This document shows, in pieces, positions 1 to 9,114 of a stretch of DNA of 64,000 nucleotides. The notes beneath the pieces were generated by a model that was given only the letters and a program-made list of their open reading frames with translations, did not search any database and was not told where the DNA came from. Every line of letters begins with the position of its first letter. Positions within the stretch are counted from its first letter, which is position 1. A program made the translations under genes and the position numbers. The stretch is from contig NZ_CP124543.1 of the NCBI RefSeq assembly GCF_029953635.1, forward strand, positions 2,831,455-2,895,454. Direction: 5' to 3'. The DNA comes from Halotia branconii CENA392. Lineage in GTDB: Bacteria; Cyanobacteriota; Cyanobacteriia; Cyanobacteriales; Nostocaceae.

Positions 1-62
1 TATCATGTCCGCGTAATTAGTCATAATTCCCGCATCTATGAAAAAAGCATGAAACCCTGTTT

Positions 63-92
63 CCCCCTGCTCCCTGCCCCCTGCCCCCTGCG
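63..92. repeat. short C-rich STRR-like repeat
   Basis: A run of CCCCTG/CTCCCTG-like heptamers lies in the gene-free left edge (1-124). The same class of degenerate 7-bp tandem repeat recurs in many gaps of this window. No gene is visible between the window edge and the insertion sequence. Confidence 0.6.
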
Positions 93-128
93 GTCTTAAT
101 GACAAGTATTTAACCGGACACGATATAA

Positions 129-1587
129 CCCTCTTCTGTCACTTTCCGGGTATTCTAAATAAAAGAATTAAAAGAAAAAACTCTCTTCAGGTAAGCAGAG
201 CAATGGATGTAGAATTACAAATCCTGAAACATTTGTCGAGAGATGCCCACCCAACAGTTGCGCTCATAGATGAATATTGTGCAGAGTATAAAGACCTGTT
301 CAAAGAGGTAAGAAATTATGAATGCTTTAAATATTTACATTTGGGGATAATATCAACGATAAAAAGAAAATCGTTACCAGAAATAGCTAAAGTAGTAAGT
401 ATAAACTCTGCTCAGTCATTACATCATTTTATAGCCTATTCAGATTGGTCAGTAAAGAAATTAAAGAGCCGAAGATTAAATAAATTAAAGAGAGCGTTAA
501 ACGATCAGGCGATAACCGTAGTAATAGATGAAACAGGAGACAGGAAAAAAGGTAAAAAGACAGATTATGTGGCTAGACAATATTTAGGGAGCGTAGGAAA
601 AATAGATAATGGAATAGTGACAGTCAATGCTTATGGAGTTTATGACAATATAACATTTCCCTTAAGTTTCAAAGTATTCAAACCAAAGGGGACTTTAAAA
701 GAAGGAGATAAATATAAAACTAAAATAGAATTAGCGTCAGAAATTATTACAGAATTAATTAGTGAAGGCTTTAATATTGAGTTGGTACTGGCGGATAGTT
801 TATATGGTGAGAGTAGCGAATTCATCAGAAAATTGAATGAATATGAATTAGCTTATGTTGTGGCAATAAGAAATAATCACGGAGTCTGGCTACCAGCCAA
901 CCAGAGCGTTAGAGCGAATAAGTGGTGTAAATTTAAAAGAACATTTAGCAATCAAAAATCAGAGACTAGATATATTCGAGAAATAATTTATGGAAAAAAA
1001 AGAACCATAACTTATTGGGAAATAACTACTGACCCAGAAACCATGCCGGAAAATTCTACTTCTTTCGTGATGACAAATCTTCAAGGTAACTTGAAGAAGA
1101 TTTTAGGCGACTTATATGGATTAAGAACCTGGGTTGAATATGGTTTTCGGCAGTGTAAACAGGAACTGGGCTGGACAGATTACAGGTTTACAAATTTCCA
1201 ACATATTCAGAGATGGTGGGAGATTATTTTTTGTGTCTACACAATGATTAGTTTAAGTTCTCCACCTTTCTTATCCTTAAATCAAGCTCCTCAAATTGAA
1301 ACAGAGGTACAAAACAGTGTTTGTATTGATTGTGTAGATTTTTCTAATCATAAACAATGGAATCATGATTATGGATGGAAGAATACTTTAAATAATCTTC
1401 GCTTAATTGTTCAACCTCTCTTATTATTTTGGTTGATTTATCCCTGGCTAGATGTTTTTCCCAATTCCGATTTATTGCTTGGATTTAATCACCTAATTTG
1501 TACAATGAACCAATTTAAACCTTTTTTCTCTTCTGGATAATTTCAGTTATTTACTACTTGCTTATTTCGGAAAGTGACAGAAGAGGG
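129..1587 (+). mobile_element. complete IS701-family insertion sequence
   Basis: The element is bounded by 20-bp perfect terminal inverted repeats at 129-148 (ccctcttctgtcactttccg) and 1568-1587 (its exact reverse complement). The bases just outside are ataa on both sides (125-128 and 1588-1591), a 4-bp target duplication; IS701-family elements make 4-bp duplications. One full-length transposase ORF lies between the ends, so the copy looks intact and possibly active. It sits 23 bp downstream of the stop of the neighbouring sugar-binding protein gene, which it does not disrupt. What lay further downstream in that operon cannot be judged because the window begins here. Confidence 0.93.
203..1540 (+). 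CDS. IS701-type DDE transposase
   Basis: A 445-residue transposase with an RNase H-like DDE (DDE_5 type) catalytic domain. Visible catalytic motifs are D109 in VVIDETGDRKKGKK, D198 in LVLADSLYG, and E312 within a textbook Y(2)R(3)E(6)K signature (Y305, R308, E312, K319). The length is normal for the family and there is no frameshift or internal stop. The ATG at 203 is about 55 bp inside the left inverted repeat, leaving room for a weak promoter. It would cut and paste the element carrying it. The 5' half is rich in AAA/AAT codons and has no HIP1 site, unlike the chromosomal genes around it, which fits a mobile origin. Confidence 0.95.
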   Translation: MDVELQILKHLSRDAHPTVALIDEYCAEYKDLFKEVRNYECFKYLHLGIISTIKRKSLPEIAKVVSINSAQSLHHFIAYSDWSVKKLKSRRLNKLKRALNDQAITVVIDETGDRKKGKKTDYVARQYLGSVGKIDNGIVTVNAYGVYDNITFPLSFKVFKPKGTLKEGDKYKTKIELASEIITELISEGFNIELVLADSLYGESSEFIRKLNEYELAYVVAIRNNHGVWLPANQSVRANKWCKFKRTFSNQKSETRYIREIIYGKKRTITYWEITTDPETMPENSTSFVMTNLQGNLKKILGDLYGLRTWVEYGFRQCKQELGWTDYRFTNFQHIQRWWEIIFCVYTMISLSSPPFLSLNQAPQIETEVQNSVCIDCVDFSNHKQWNHDYGWKNTLNNLRLIVQPLLLFWLIYPWLDVFPNSDLLLGFNHLICTMNQFKPFFSSG

Positions 1588-1610
1588 ATAAGTCCTGTTG
1601 CTGATTGAGC

Positions 1611-2924
1611 TTATTTATCACTCCAAAATAGCTCTGCACGCTCTTGAGATGTTTCAAGAGCTTTTTTAGGAGATTCACCTAATAGCGTTGCTTCGATCGC
1701 TCTGCCCAGACTATCAGATAAGCGGTTATATTTAGTAATTATTGGTCGAGCGCGTGCCGTAGGTATTTGCTCTAAAAACACTTTTAAAACTGGTTGTTGC
1801 TTGATGAATTGTTGATAAGTGTCACTTTCAGCAGCTTTGATGTTTACTGGCAAAAAACCCGTTCCTAAACTCCACTCTGTTTGAAATTGTTGACTCAAAA
1901 CATACTCTAAAAACTTGAGTGCTGCTTGCTCTCTTTTGGGTGTAGTCTTCATTAAATAAATGTTTCCACCAGCGGTTACCGTAGATTGTTCGACATTTCC
2001 AGGTATAGGAAACACATCGTAATCAACATCAGACTTTATAATGTATGTCCAAGGGCCAGTAATCTGCATAGCCACTCGACCTGCAAGAAAACTATCTTCC
2101 TCATAACCTCGTTCTGGAGCAGAAAGCATGGCTGAACCATCTTTTAAGAAGTCTTGCCAATATTGCAATGCTGCGATCGCTCCTTTGTCCATTAAATTCG
2201 GCTGATTATTGCTTAATATATCTCCACCAGCATTAAATAAAAAAGGAAACCAACAAAAAACAGTCCATTCTCCCTTACCGAAAGGTAGCAATATTCCATA
2301 TTGTTCGGGGCGGCGATCGCCATCACGGTCTATAGTTAGTTTTTTCGCAGCTTCTCGCAATTCTGACCACGTTTTGGGTATTTGTGTAATACCTGCTGCT
2401 TGAAACAGCTTTGGTCTATAGAAAATACCAAGATTGCCAGTATAAAGAGGAATTGACCAAATATGATTGTTAAACGTCAATTCGTCAAAAAGGTTAGGGA
2501 AGATTTCTGACTTAATTGGTAATTGATCCAGCCAATCTTCTAAAGGTTCAATGGCTCCTAATTCTACAAACTGTCCAGTGATTTGAGGGTAAAAAGCCAA
2601 AAGATCTGGAGGTACATTACCAACAACTGCTGTTAAAACTTTAGGCAATTGTTGGTCAAGCTGACCTGCATAGATAGATTCTACATAAATATCGGGATGG
2701 CTTTGATTGAATTTATCTATCAGTTTTTGAAAAACATCCCGATTTGCAGGGGGATTAATTCCCTGCCAGAGTGTTAAATGAATAACTCCATCGTCTTTTT
2801 CTGATGTTACTTGACAGCCAGATAAAAAGAGTAGGCATGAACTCAGGAGTAAACCTAAAAGTAAAATACGCCCAACATAGCGAAACCAACTTGTGATTTG
2901 GGATAGAAAAACAATAATATCCAT
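1611..2924 (-). CDS. ABC sugar transporter substrate-binding lipoprotein (family 1)
   Basis: A predicted extracellular solute-binding protein of the maltose/sn-glycerol-3-phosphate type (SBP family 1), anchored to the outer face of the plasma membrane. The N-terminus has a hydrophobic segment ending in a lipobox (LFLSGC; C37 from this start). The mature part has typical SBP_1 blocks such as HLTLWQGINPP near the start and GPWTYIIKSDVDYDVFPIPG in the second half. The reading frame is open to a TTG at 2948, but the ATG at 2924 is preceded by AGGGG and is preferred. No permease or ATPase gene is adjacent, so it is an orphan here. An IS701 element lies just beyond its stop. Substrate is not predictable beyond a sugar or polyol. 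Confidence 0.85.
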   Translation of the reverse strand: MDIIVFLSQITSWFRYVGRILLLGLLLSSCLLFLSGCQVTSEKDDGVIHLTLWQGINPPANRDVFQKLIDKFNQSHPDIYVESIYAGQLDQQLPKVLTAVVGNVPPDLLAFYPQITGQFVELGAIEPLEDWLDQLPIKSEIFPNLFDELTFNNHIWSIPLYTGNLGIFYRPKLFQAAGITQIPKTWSELREAAKKLTIDRDGDRRPEQYGILLPFGKGEWTVFCWFPFLFNAGGDILSNNQPNLMDKGAIAALQYWQDFLKDGSAMLSAPERGYEEDSFLAGRVAMQITGPWTYIIKSDVDYDVFPIPGNVEQSTVTAGGNIYLMKTTPKREQAALKFLEYVLSQQFQTEWSLGTGFLPVNIKAAESDTYQQFIKQQPVLKVFLEQIPTARARPIITKYNRLSDSLGRAIEATLLGESPKKALETSQERAELFWSDK

Positions 2925-3022
2925 GCCCCTAAAAATGTTGTTGGTCAATCACAAACTACTAGTACAGTACAGCAGAAATAAACCAACTATTTCAAACACC
3001 TAAAAACCTTGTCAAAAGTGAA

Positions 3023-3140
3023 TAGGACTTACGCAAGAACTCTCTGAAATCCTCTTAACTTTGTGTCCTGCCCTGCGGGAAGCCGCAAAGCATCTATGTG
3101 TCTTTGTGGTTAGTTTTTCCATGATTTTGCGTAAGTCCTA
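3023..3140. mobile_element. 118-bp MITE-like element with target duplication
   Basis: Perfect 14-bp terminal inverted repeats, taggacttacgcaa at 3023-3036 and its complement at 3127-3140, enclose 90 bp with no coding potential. The flanks are a perfect 5-bp direct repeat, gtgaa (3018-3022 and 3141-3145), as expected for a target-site duplication. The interior includes a fragment like the tgtgtctttgtggtt repeat seen again near 15793 and 30440. No transposase is inside, so it must have been mobilised in trans. It lies between the sugar-binding protein gene and thrC. Confidence 0.8.
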
Positions 3141-3145
3141 GTGAA

Positions 3146-3200
3146 TTACGAATTACGTTAGCGTAGCGGGACGTAGCCCATTACGAATTACGAATTACAC
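3146..3200. repeat. attacgaattacg dispersed repeat cluster
   Basis: Several copies of attacgaatt flank a gtagcgtagcgggacgtagccc segment. Related sequence recurs at about 29310-29365 between hepA and hepC. This is a common type of intergenic dispersed repeat in Nostocales. It carries no gene. Confidence 0.55.
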
Positions 3201-3212
3201 ATAGCGGTACTC

Positions 3213-4304
3213 TTAAAATCCCATTGCTGCGGCTACTGCTTTGATTTCTGCCTCAATACCCTGTTGAAATTGACTTTCACTGTACTTAATAGCTGTGTCT
3301 GGGTCTTTGAGACCATTGCCAGTCAGGACACAAACTACGGTTGCTCCTGTGGGTATTTGGTCTTTAATTTGTAATAATCCGGCGACAGAAGCAGCACTAG
3401 CAGGTTCACAAAAAACACCTTCAGATGATGCTAAAAGCCGATAAGCATCTAGAATTTCTGTGTCAGTCACAGCATGAAAATTGCCCTGACTGGCTGATTG
3501 GGCGGCGATCGCTTTTTCCCAACTAGCGGGGTTGCCAATACGAATCGCTGTCGCTACAGTTTCAGGATGGGCTACTGGTTTGCCATTCACAATCGGGGCT
3601 GCACCTGCTGCTTGGAATCCCATCATTTTGGGTAGGCGATCGCATTTACCTAATTGATGATATTGACAAAATCCCATCCAATATGCTGTGATGTTTCCCG
3701 CATTACCTACTGGGATACACAACCAATCTGGAGCGTTACCCAAAGCATCAACTATTTCAAAGGCTCCAGTTTTCTGTCCTTCTAAGCGGTAAGGATTAAC
3801 CGAGTTCACCAAAGTTATGGGATAGCTTTGAGCCATCTCGCAGACAATTTCTAATGCTCGGTCAAAATTACCTTTAATTGCCAGTACCTCTGCGCCATAT
3901 AACAAGGCTTGGGCTAACTTACCTAGGGCTACATATCCATCGGGAATCAAGACAAAAGCACTCATGCCTCCACGTTTAGCATAAGCGGCTGCGGCTGCCG
4001 AGGTGTTGCCTGTGCTAGCACAAATTACTGCTTTTGCCCCAGCTTCCTTTGCTTTAGAAATCGCCATCGTCATCCCCCGATCTTTGAAGCTACCAGTGGG
4101 GTTAAGACCATCGTATTTCACAAACACACTTACTTGTCTGCCAATGCGTTCTGCGATCGCTGGCACTGGAATTAAAGGAGTGTTACCCTCTAACAGAGTC
4201 ACAACAGGCGTTTTTTCACTAACAGGCAAGTACTCACGATAGGCTTCTATCAGCCCTGGCCAGGGTTGGCGATAAGATTTAGCAGCAGACAAGCTCACAG
4301 TCAC
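3213..4304 (-). CDS. thrC: threonine synthase
   Basis: A 363-residue PLP enzyme converting O-phospho-L-homoserine to L-threonine in the cytoplasm, the last step of threonine biosynthesis. The PLP-binding lysine is K74 in [11 protein letters not shown]. The phosphate-binding glycine-rich loop is visible as [14 protein letters not shown], and the fold-type II block [16 protein letters not shown] follows the lysine. The length matches bacterial short-form threonine synthases. The start appears to be GTG (4302-4304); a second in-frame GTG two codons later is equally possible. It is transcribed alone, with no other threonine gene nearby. Several HIP1 sites lie in the frame, typical of a resident cyanobacterial gene. 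Confidence 0.95.
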   Translation of the reverse strand: MTVSLSAAKSYRQPWPGLIEAYREYLPVSEKTPVVTLLEGNTPLIPVPAIAERIGRQVSVFVKYDGLNPTGSFKDRGMTMAISKAKEAGAKAVICASTGNTSAAAAAYAKRGGMSAFVLIPDGYVALGKLAQALLYGAEVLAIKGNFDRALEIVCEMAQSYPITLVNSVNPYRLEGQKTGAFEIVDALGNAPDWLCIPVGNAGNITAYWMGFCQYHQLGKCDRLPKMMGFQAAGAAPIVNGKPVAHPETVATAIRIGNPASWEKAIAAQSASQGNFHAVTDTEILDAYRLLASSEGVFCEPASAASVAGLLQIKDQIPTGATVVCVLTGNGLKDPDTAIKYSESQFQQGIEAEIKAVAAAMGF

Positions 4305-4505
4305 AGTGTTTAAAAGTTTTTCACTAAGGATTGGGGATTAGGGAAGAGTAAAAAAGTAACTTTCTGATTTTCTGTTCCCATTTTGCATACTCTTCATTTC
4401 AGAAGAATATTATCTCTTTGATTGCAGGTGTCTTAACTTGCAGGTTTTATTTTGTGTAAAATGTCAGTTTATCATAATCCTTAAACAGAACTGACTTTCA
4501 CCAAC

Positions 4506-4553
4506 AGGAGGTTATAAATGGAACATAAACAACATAATCGCAGTCACTTATGA
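4506..4553 (+). CDS. possible 11-residue leader peptide or microprotein with strong SD
   Basis: A near-perfect Shine-Dalgarno, aggaggt (4506-4512), lies 5 nt ahead of an ATG at 4518. That opens an 11-codon frame, MEHKQHNRSHL, ending in TGA at 4551-4553. Three of the eleven residues are histidine. The stop overlaps another ATG (ATGA) that begins a 7-codon frame. A 10-bp perfect hairpin follows at 4576-4603. Such a strong SD is unusual in a cyanobacterial gap without a gene, so I annotate it as a candidate. It could be a leader for the small gene at 4673 or chance. No function is inferred. Confidence 0.35.
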
Positions 4554-4575
4554 CAACACCCGTAACCTATTAGAG

Positions 4576-4603
4576 TAAATGATTGAAAGTATACAATCAT
4601 TTA
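4576..4603 (+). promoter_or_regulatory. 10-bp hairpin between short ORF and small gene
   Basis: Arms taaatgattg (4576-4585) and caatcattta (4594-4603) are perfectly complementary around an 8-nt loop. No T-run follows, so it is not a standard terminator. It sits between the 11-codon frame and the gene at 4673 and could be an attenuator-like or stabilising structure, or an operator dyad. Confidence 0.4.
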
Positions 4604-4672
4604 ACGAGTCTTAAACTTGCATTAGTATAATGTTTACTAACGGTGTGAGTTGAGTTATAGATTAATAGAGCG

Positions 4673-4867
4673 ATGCCTACTTATTCATCTAGTGTTTGTG
4701 AACGCTACTCCCAGACTATCTGGGTCAGTGAATTAACCAAGTCTGGTTATCAAGACGATCAGCAAGTTAAGCTGAAACACCTGCAAGCAGAGGTAGACTC
4801 TTTGTTGCAGCAATTACAAAACCTCAAAGAGCAACGCCTAGCTGCCATCAACGAAGAAAAGAAGTAA
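4673..4867 (+). CDS. small coiled-coil hypothetical protein
   Basis: A 64-residue frame of unknown function. The N-terminal third is polar and uncharged. Residues 29-64 form a charged, leucine-rich helix (LKHLQAEVDSLLQQLQNLKEQR) with heptad spacing, so a short coiled coil is likely. Codon use and the coherent amphipathic helix support a real gene. No clear SD precedes the ATG, as is common in cyanobacteria. It stands alone between thrC (opposite strand) and the 2-oxoglutarate decarboxylase gene. I do not recognise a named family. Confidence 0.6.
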   Translation: MPTYSSSVCERYSQTIWVSELTKSGYQDDQQVKLKHLQAEVDSLLQQLQNLKEQRLAAINEEKK

Positions 4868-5077
4868 AATTTTTTTCACAGCGATCGCCAGGACTGTTAC
4901 AGTCTAAATTTTAGTAGGGGGCTACTATTCAAAACGCTGGTTTTTGTTTGACCATCGTTGAAAACTGTAACAATTAGCATGTTTTATCAGCAAGCTTGGC
5001 GATCGCTATACTTATAAAAAATCAGTTTATTCCCTGAATTTAGATACTGTTGGTTAAGTCAATACGATTCATTTAAG

Positions 5078-5113
5078 AAAAAAGTAGGTTGGGTTTCCTA
5101 ACGTCAACCTACC
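5078..5113 (-). terminator. rho-independent terminator of the decarboxylase gene
   Basis: On the minus strand a stem built from gtaggttg and caacctac is followed directly by a run of six T (read from 5082 down to 5077). It lies about 100 bp beyond the stop of the gene ending at 5215. The rest of the 4868-5214 gap shows only two HIP1-like sites and nothing else recognisable. Confidence 0.65.
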
Positions 5114-5214
5114 TACTTTAGTCTTAAGTTTTAGCCTTATCTGAACCGTATTGCTGTATGAGCGAGTTTTTGTATTGTCGCAACTTGTAGTTACAGCTAG
5201 TCGCCTAATAGTGA

Positions 5215-6858
5215 CTACAGTTCACAACTTAATTCGCCAGCTTTCTGCGTAAAGCGGTGATTTTCGCGGTAGTCTACCGGACAATCGATGACAGCAGGTA
5301 CATCTTGAGCTAATGCTTCTTTAAGTATAGGTATTAAATCAGTCGCAGATTCGACACGATAGCCTTTTAGACCCATGCTTTCAGCTAATTTGACGAAATC
5401 AGGATTGCCAAAATGTACAAAGGATGAATTTCCCTTACCAAATTGATTTTCTTGTTTCCATTCAATTAAACCGTAGCCGCCATCATTGAAAATCAAGGTG
5501 ACAAAGGGAGTACCAACACGCAAAGCAGTTTCTAATTCTTGGCAATTCATCATAAAACCGCCATCGCCAGTTACAGCGACGACTTTACGGTTAGGATAAA
5601 CGAGTTTTGCTGCTAAAGCCCCAGGAATCGCAATACCCATTGCAGCAAAGCCGTTAGAAATAATGCAAGTATTGGGACTATGGCAATGATAATGACGGGC
5701 AATCCACATTTTATGAGCGCCCACATCAGAAATCACAATATCATCTGGTCCCATGACCTGCCGCAAGTCATAAATTAACTTTTGTGGCTTAATGGGAAAG
5801 CCATCATCATGAGCGTGTTCTTCGTAATTAGCACGAATGTTGGCTCTTAAGCTGATTGCATAAGGATCAGGTTTAGCATGGCGGTCTGCTAATTTTAAGA
5901 TTTCATAGAGGGAATCAGAAATATCTCCCACTACTTCTGCATAGGGAATATAACTACTATCAATTTCTGCTGGACTTAACCCAATATGCACTATAGGAAT
6001 TTTGCCGTCGGGATTCCATTTTTTCGGGGAAAATTCAATTAAATCATAGCCAATAGCGATTACTAAATCTGTATTATCAAAACCACAAGTAATAAAGTCT
6101 TTTTGCTGTAACCCTACTGACCACAAAGCTAATTGATGAGTGTAGGGAATTACACCTTTGCCCATAAAAGTATTGGCAATAGGAATATTCATTTGGGTGG
6201 CAAATTGCGTTACCGCATCACTAGCTTCAGCGCGAATTGCTCCATTTCCTACTAAGATTAATGGGTTAATTGCCTGAGAAATTGCCGCTGATGCTGCCCG
6301 AATACTAGCAAAAGATGCGTATGTTTTTTCGCTATTATCCTTACGTAAAGGTTTGCCTTCTACGGGCATAGCAGCAATATTTTCTGGTAAATCGATGTGT
6401 ACTGCACCTGGTTTTTCGCTTTGCGATCGCTTGAATGCTTTTCGCACAACTTCTGGTGTAATACTTGGTCTAACAATTTGTTTATTCCACTTAGTCACAG
6501 GAGCAAACATCGCTACCAAATCTAAATATTGGTGAGATTCGATGTGCATTCGATCTGTTCCCACCTGTCCAGTAATCGCCACTAAAGGCGCACCATCCAA
6601 GTTAGCATCCGCAACCCCAGTCATCAAATTCGTAGCTCCAGGCCCAAGAGTCGAAAGACACACTCCGGCTTTGCCTGTAAGACGACCGTAAACATCCGCC
6701 ATGAATGCTGCACCCTGTTCATGACGAGTAGTAATAAATTGAATCGAAGAATGTTTTAGTGCTTCTAAAACGTGCAAATTTTCTTCGCCAGGGAGTCCAA
6801 ATACATATTGCACCCCTTCATTTTCCAAACACTGTACTAGTAGATCTGCTGTATTCAT
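5215..6858 (-). CDS. 2-oxoglutarate decarboxylase (acetolactate synthase-like, TPP enzyme)
   Basis: A 547-residue thiamine-diphosphate enzyme of the acetolactate synthase superfamily. The three expected domains are visible: N-terminal pyrimidine-binding domain with catalytic E47 (ITTRHEQGAAFMA), central domain, and C-terminal PP domain with the GDGGFMMN...FNDGGYG cofactor motif. Automated annotation would say acetolactate synthase. The next gene in the operon is a succinic semialdehyde dehydrogenase, and the sequence strongly resembles, from memory, SynPCC7002_A2770. That protein was shown to decarboxylate 2-oxoglutarate to succinic semialdehyde, replacing 2-oxoglutarate dehydrogenase in the cyanobacterial TCA cycle. 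I infer the same role. It is 153 bp downstream of the partner gene, and the gap is filled with STRR repeats. Confidence 0.85.
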   Translation of the reverse strand: MNTADLLVQCLENEGVQYVFGLPGEENLHVLEALKHSSIQFITTRHEQGAAFMADVYGRLTGKAGVCLSTLGPGATNLMTGVADANLDGAPLVAITGQVGTDRMHIESHQYLDLVAMFAPVTKWNKQIVRPSITPEVVRKAFKRSQSEKPGAVHIDLPENIAAMPVEGKPLRKDNSEKTYASFASIRAASAAISQAINPLILVGNGAIRAEASDAVTQFATQMNIPIANTFMGKGVIPYTHQLALWSVGLQQKDFITCGFDNTDLVIAIGYDLIEFSPKKWNPDGKIPIVHIGLSPAEIDSSYIPYAEVVGDISDSLYEILKLADRHAKPDPYAISLRANIRANYEEHAHDDGFPIKPQKLIYDLRQVMGPDDIVISDVGAHKMWIARHYHCHSPNTCIISNGFAAMGIAIPGALAAKLVYPNRKVVAVTGDGGFMMNCQELETALRVGTPFVTLIFNDGGYGLIEWKQENQFGKGNSSFVHFGNPDFVKLAESMGLKGYRVESATDLIPILKEALAQDVPAVIDCPVDYRENHRFTQKAGELSCEL

Positions 6859-6879
6859 TTGATTTTCTCACTAGCGATA

Positions 6880-7011
6880 ACTAGGGACTAGGGACTAGGG
6901 ATTAGGGGGAGCAGAGGGCAGTGAACAGTTAACAGCGAAAACTGATAACTGGTAACTGATAACTGTCTATTCCCCATGCCCAATGCCCAATGCCCCATGC
7001 CCAATGCCCAA
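6880..7011. repeat. heptameric STRR block between the two TCA-bypass genes
   Basis: Three tandem gggacta units (6880-6900) are followed by imperfect aactgataactg units. Then come alternating gcccaat/gccccat units running up to the stop codon at 7012. Heptanucleotide STRRs are characteristic of heterocystous cyanobacteria. The block lies inside what is probably one transcription unit. Confidence 0.8.
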
Positions 7012-8379
7012 TTACTTCACCCACACAGTTTTAACATTGACAAATTCATGTATACCCTGAATACTTAACTCTCTGCCGTATCCAGAACGTTTAATGCCAC
7101 CAAAGGGTAATCGGGGATCGGATTTAACCATGCCGTTGATAAATACTGCACCTGCTTCAATTTCTTCAACTAGGCGATCGCGTTCTTGGTTATTGGTTGT
7201 CCAAGCACTTGCACCCAAGCCAAAGGGTGTAGCATTAGCGAGTTTAATCGCAGCATCAATATCCGCAACTCGAAATAACAGCGCCACTGGGCCAAAAAAC
7301 TCCTCTTGAGCAATGGCACTCTCAGGGGGAATATCTGTGATGATGGTTGCGGGATAAAAGTTCCCAGAACGCTCTTTTAAAGGATGTCCACCTGTGAGGA
7401 CTTTACCCCCACTAGTTACCGCAGATTGCACTTGCTGGTCTAAATCCTGAAGAATATCGGGGGTTGCTAGTGGGCCTAAATCAGTATCTGGTTGCATGGG
7501 ATCGCCAACTTTCAGTGCCAGAAATTTATCTAAAAGTAATTTTTCAAATTGATCGGCGATCGCCTCTTCGACAATAAAACGTTTCGCTGCTATACAAGAT
7601 TGCCCGTTATTCAACATCCTTGCTGTAGTAGCTGTGACAACTGCTGCTTCTAAGTCAGCACTTGCTAACACAATAAAAGGGTCACTTCCTCCCAATTCCA
7701 GAACGGTTTTTTTGATTTGTTTACCAGCAGCAGCAGCTAAAGAAGCACCGGCTGGTTCACTTCCCGTTAAGGTGGCTGCTTTAACTCGGTCGTCAGTCAT
7801 TAAATTGGCAACTTTGGCAGCACCAATTAACAAAGTTTGAAATCCACCTTGAGGAAAACCTGCCCGTCGGATAATGTCTTCAATTGCCAAAGCGCACTGC
7901 GGCACATTAGAAGCATGTTTGAGTAAACCAACATTTCCTGCCATTAATGCAGGCGCAGCAAAACGAAAAACTTGCCAAAAGGGAAAATTCCACGGCATGA
8001 CTGCGAGAATGACACCTAATGGTTGATAACAGACAAAACTATGACTGGCATCTGTATTTACACTGACATCAGCTAGGAAGCCAGCAGCGTGTTCGGCATA
8101 ATAACGACAAACGAGCGCACATTTTTCTACTTCTGACACTGCCGCTTTCAACGGCTTGCCCATTTCCAAAGTCATTATTTGGGCAAAGTTTGCTTTTTCT
8201 TGCTCTAAAATGTCAGCGGCTTTTTGCAGCCATTGCGATCGCTCAGAAAAACTAGTCTTGCGGTACTGTTCAAAAGTTTTACCAGCTAAATCTAGTTTAG
8301 CGGCAATTTCTGTATCATTGAGTGGCTCAAAAGTTTTGAGCGTCTCCCCAGTGGCGGGATTAATGGTGGCGATAGCCAT
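7012..8379 (-). CDS. gabD: succinic semialdehyde dehydrogenase, NAD(P)+-dependent
   Basis: A 455-residue aldehyde dehydrogenase oxidising succinic semialdehyde to succinate in the cytoplasm. The catalytic cysteine is C262 in [11 protein letters not shown] and the general base is E228 in [10 protein letters not shown]. The oxyanion-site asparagine lies in MPWNFP (128-133), and the C-terminal signature [13 protein letters not shown] is present. The ATG at 8379 has a good SD (ggagg, 8 nt upstream). Downstream in the same direction lies the 2-oxoglutarate decarboxylase gene, so the pair should together run 2-oxoglutarate to succinate. This matches the SynPCC7002_A2770/A2771 pathway. A role in the GABA shunt is also possible for this family, but no GABA transaminase is adjacent. 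Confidence 0.9.
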   Translation of the reverse strand: MAIATINPATGETLKTFEPLNDTEIAAKLDLAGKTFEQYRKTSFSERSQWLQKAADILEQEKANFAQIMTLEMGKPLKAAVSEVEKCALVCRYYAEHAAGFLADVSVNTDASHSFVCYQPLGVILAVMPWNFPFWQVFRFAAPALMAGNVGLLKHASNVPQCALAIEDIIRRAGFPQGGFQTLLIGAAKVANLMTDDRVKAATLTGSEPAGASLAAAAGKQIKKTVLELGGSDPFIVLASADLEAAVVTATTARMLNNGQSCIAAKRFIVEEAIADQFEKLLLDKFLALKVGDPMQPDTDLGPLATPDILQDLDQQVQSAVTSGGKVLTGGHPLKERSGNFYPATIITDIPPESAIAQEEFFGPVALLFRVADIDAAIKLANATPFGLGASAWTTNNQERDRLVEEIEAGAVFINGMVKSDPRLPFGGIKRSGYGRELSIQGIHEFVNVKTVWVK

Positions 8380-8570
8380 TGCCCTGACCTCCCGTTAAAA
8401 AATAGCTTGAAGTAGCTCCTTAGTGTTACACACATTAATTTTGGAAGCTACCATCCAAATTTTAGTCTTTTGGACAAGGCTTGGTTATGTTTTTGTCACG
8501 ATTAATTGCTGAAGTTTGTAAATTCAGACACCATAGAATCAGAGCAGGGGAGGCAGGGGAGCAAGAATCC

Positions 8571-9038
8571 TCATTCCTCAATCGGATCGCATCGAATCTC
8601 AATCATAAAGCCATCGGGATCGTAAAAGTATACACCTTTACCAGTAGGGCGGGTGACTGGCCCATGAGCGATCGCAATTTGATTGTCTCTAATGACTGCT
8701 ACTGCTTGCTCAAATAACTGTGGATCTATATCAAAAGCTAGATGATATGCTCTAGTAAAGCTTTTTTCTGGATTTGGATCTGGTGGTGTTAAATCAGGTG
8801 TCCCAAATAAGTCTAAAATTGTCCCATCAGGAGTAATAAAATTAGCTACCTTCCCTGCTGCGACCAGTTCAACCAAAGTTGCAGGTACTTCATCGCCAGA
8901 AAGTTCATGCAAACCCAAAATAGTACCATAAAAATAGCGTGAAGCTTGCATGTCTTGGACGTTAATAGCAATGTGATGTACCTTACGCAGGTTTCCTGGT
9001 GCAAGAAAATTGTTTATTGAGGTGGTGCTAGATAGCAT
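8571..9038 (-). CDS. VOC (glyoxalase/dioxygenase-fold) family protein
   Basis: A 155-residue protein with two beta-alpha-beta-beta-beta modules of the vicinal oxygen chelate fold. Module one begins at KVHHIAINVQDMQASRYFYGTILGL (residues 19-43). Module two begins at AYHLAFDIDPQLFEQAVAVI and ends in the typical GKGVYFYDPDGFMIEIRCDP. Candidate metal ligands are the histidines in HHIAI and YHLAF and the final glutamate in MIEIR. Members include glyoxalase I, extradiol dioxygenases and resistance proteins, and the substrate cannot be told from sequence. It is a single gene, divergent from the DUF4385 gene at 9115. Confidence 0.85.
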   Translation of the reverse strand: MLSSTTSINNFLAPGNLRKVHHIAINVQDMQASRYFYGTILGLHELSGDEVPATLVELVAAGKVANFITPDGTILDLFGTPDLTPPDPNPEKSFTRAYHLAFDIDPQLFEQAVAVIRDNQIAIAHGPVTRPTGKGVYFYDPDGFMIEIRCDPIEE

Positions 9039-9114
9039 GGCTAAATAAAATTTACCTACATGGGTGGTAGTTAAACTTTAGAGAAAAGTTTATTATTGAT
9101 AATAAAAATCTAAC

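Noticed and set aside
5215-6858. Acetolactate synthase (ilvB) for branched-chain amino acids
   Set aside because: No ilvN or ilvC is nearby. The partner is a succinic semialdehyde dehydrogenase, and the sequence resembles the known cyanobacterial 2-oxoglutarate decarboxylase.
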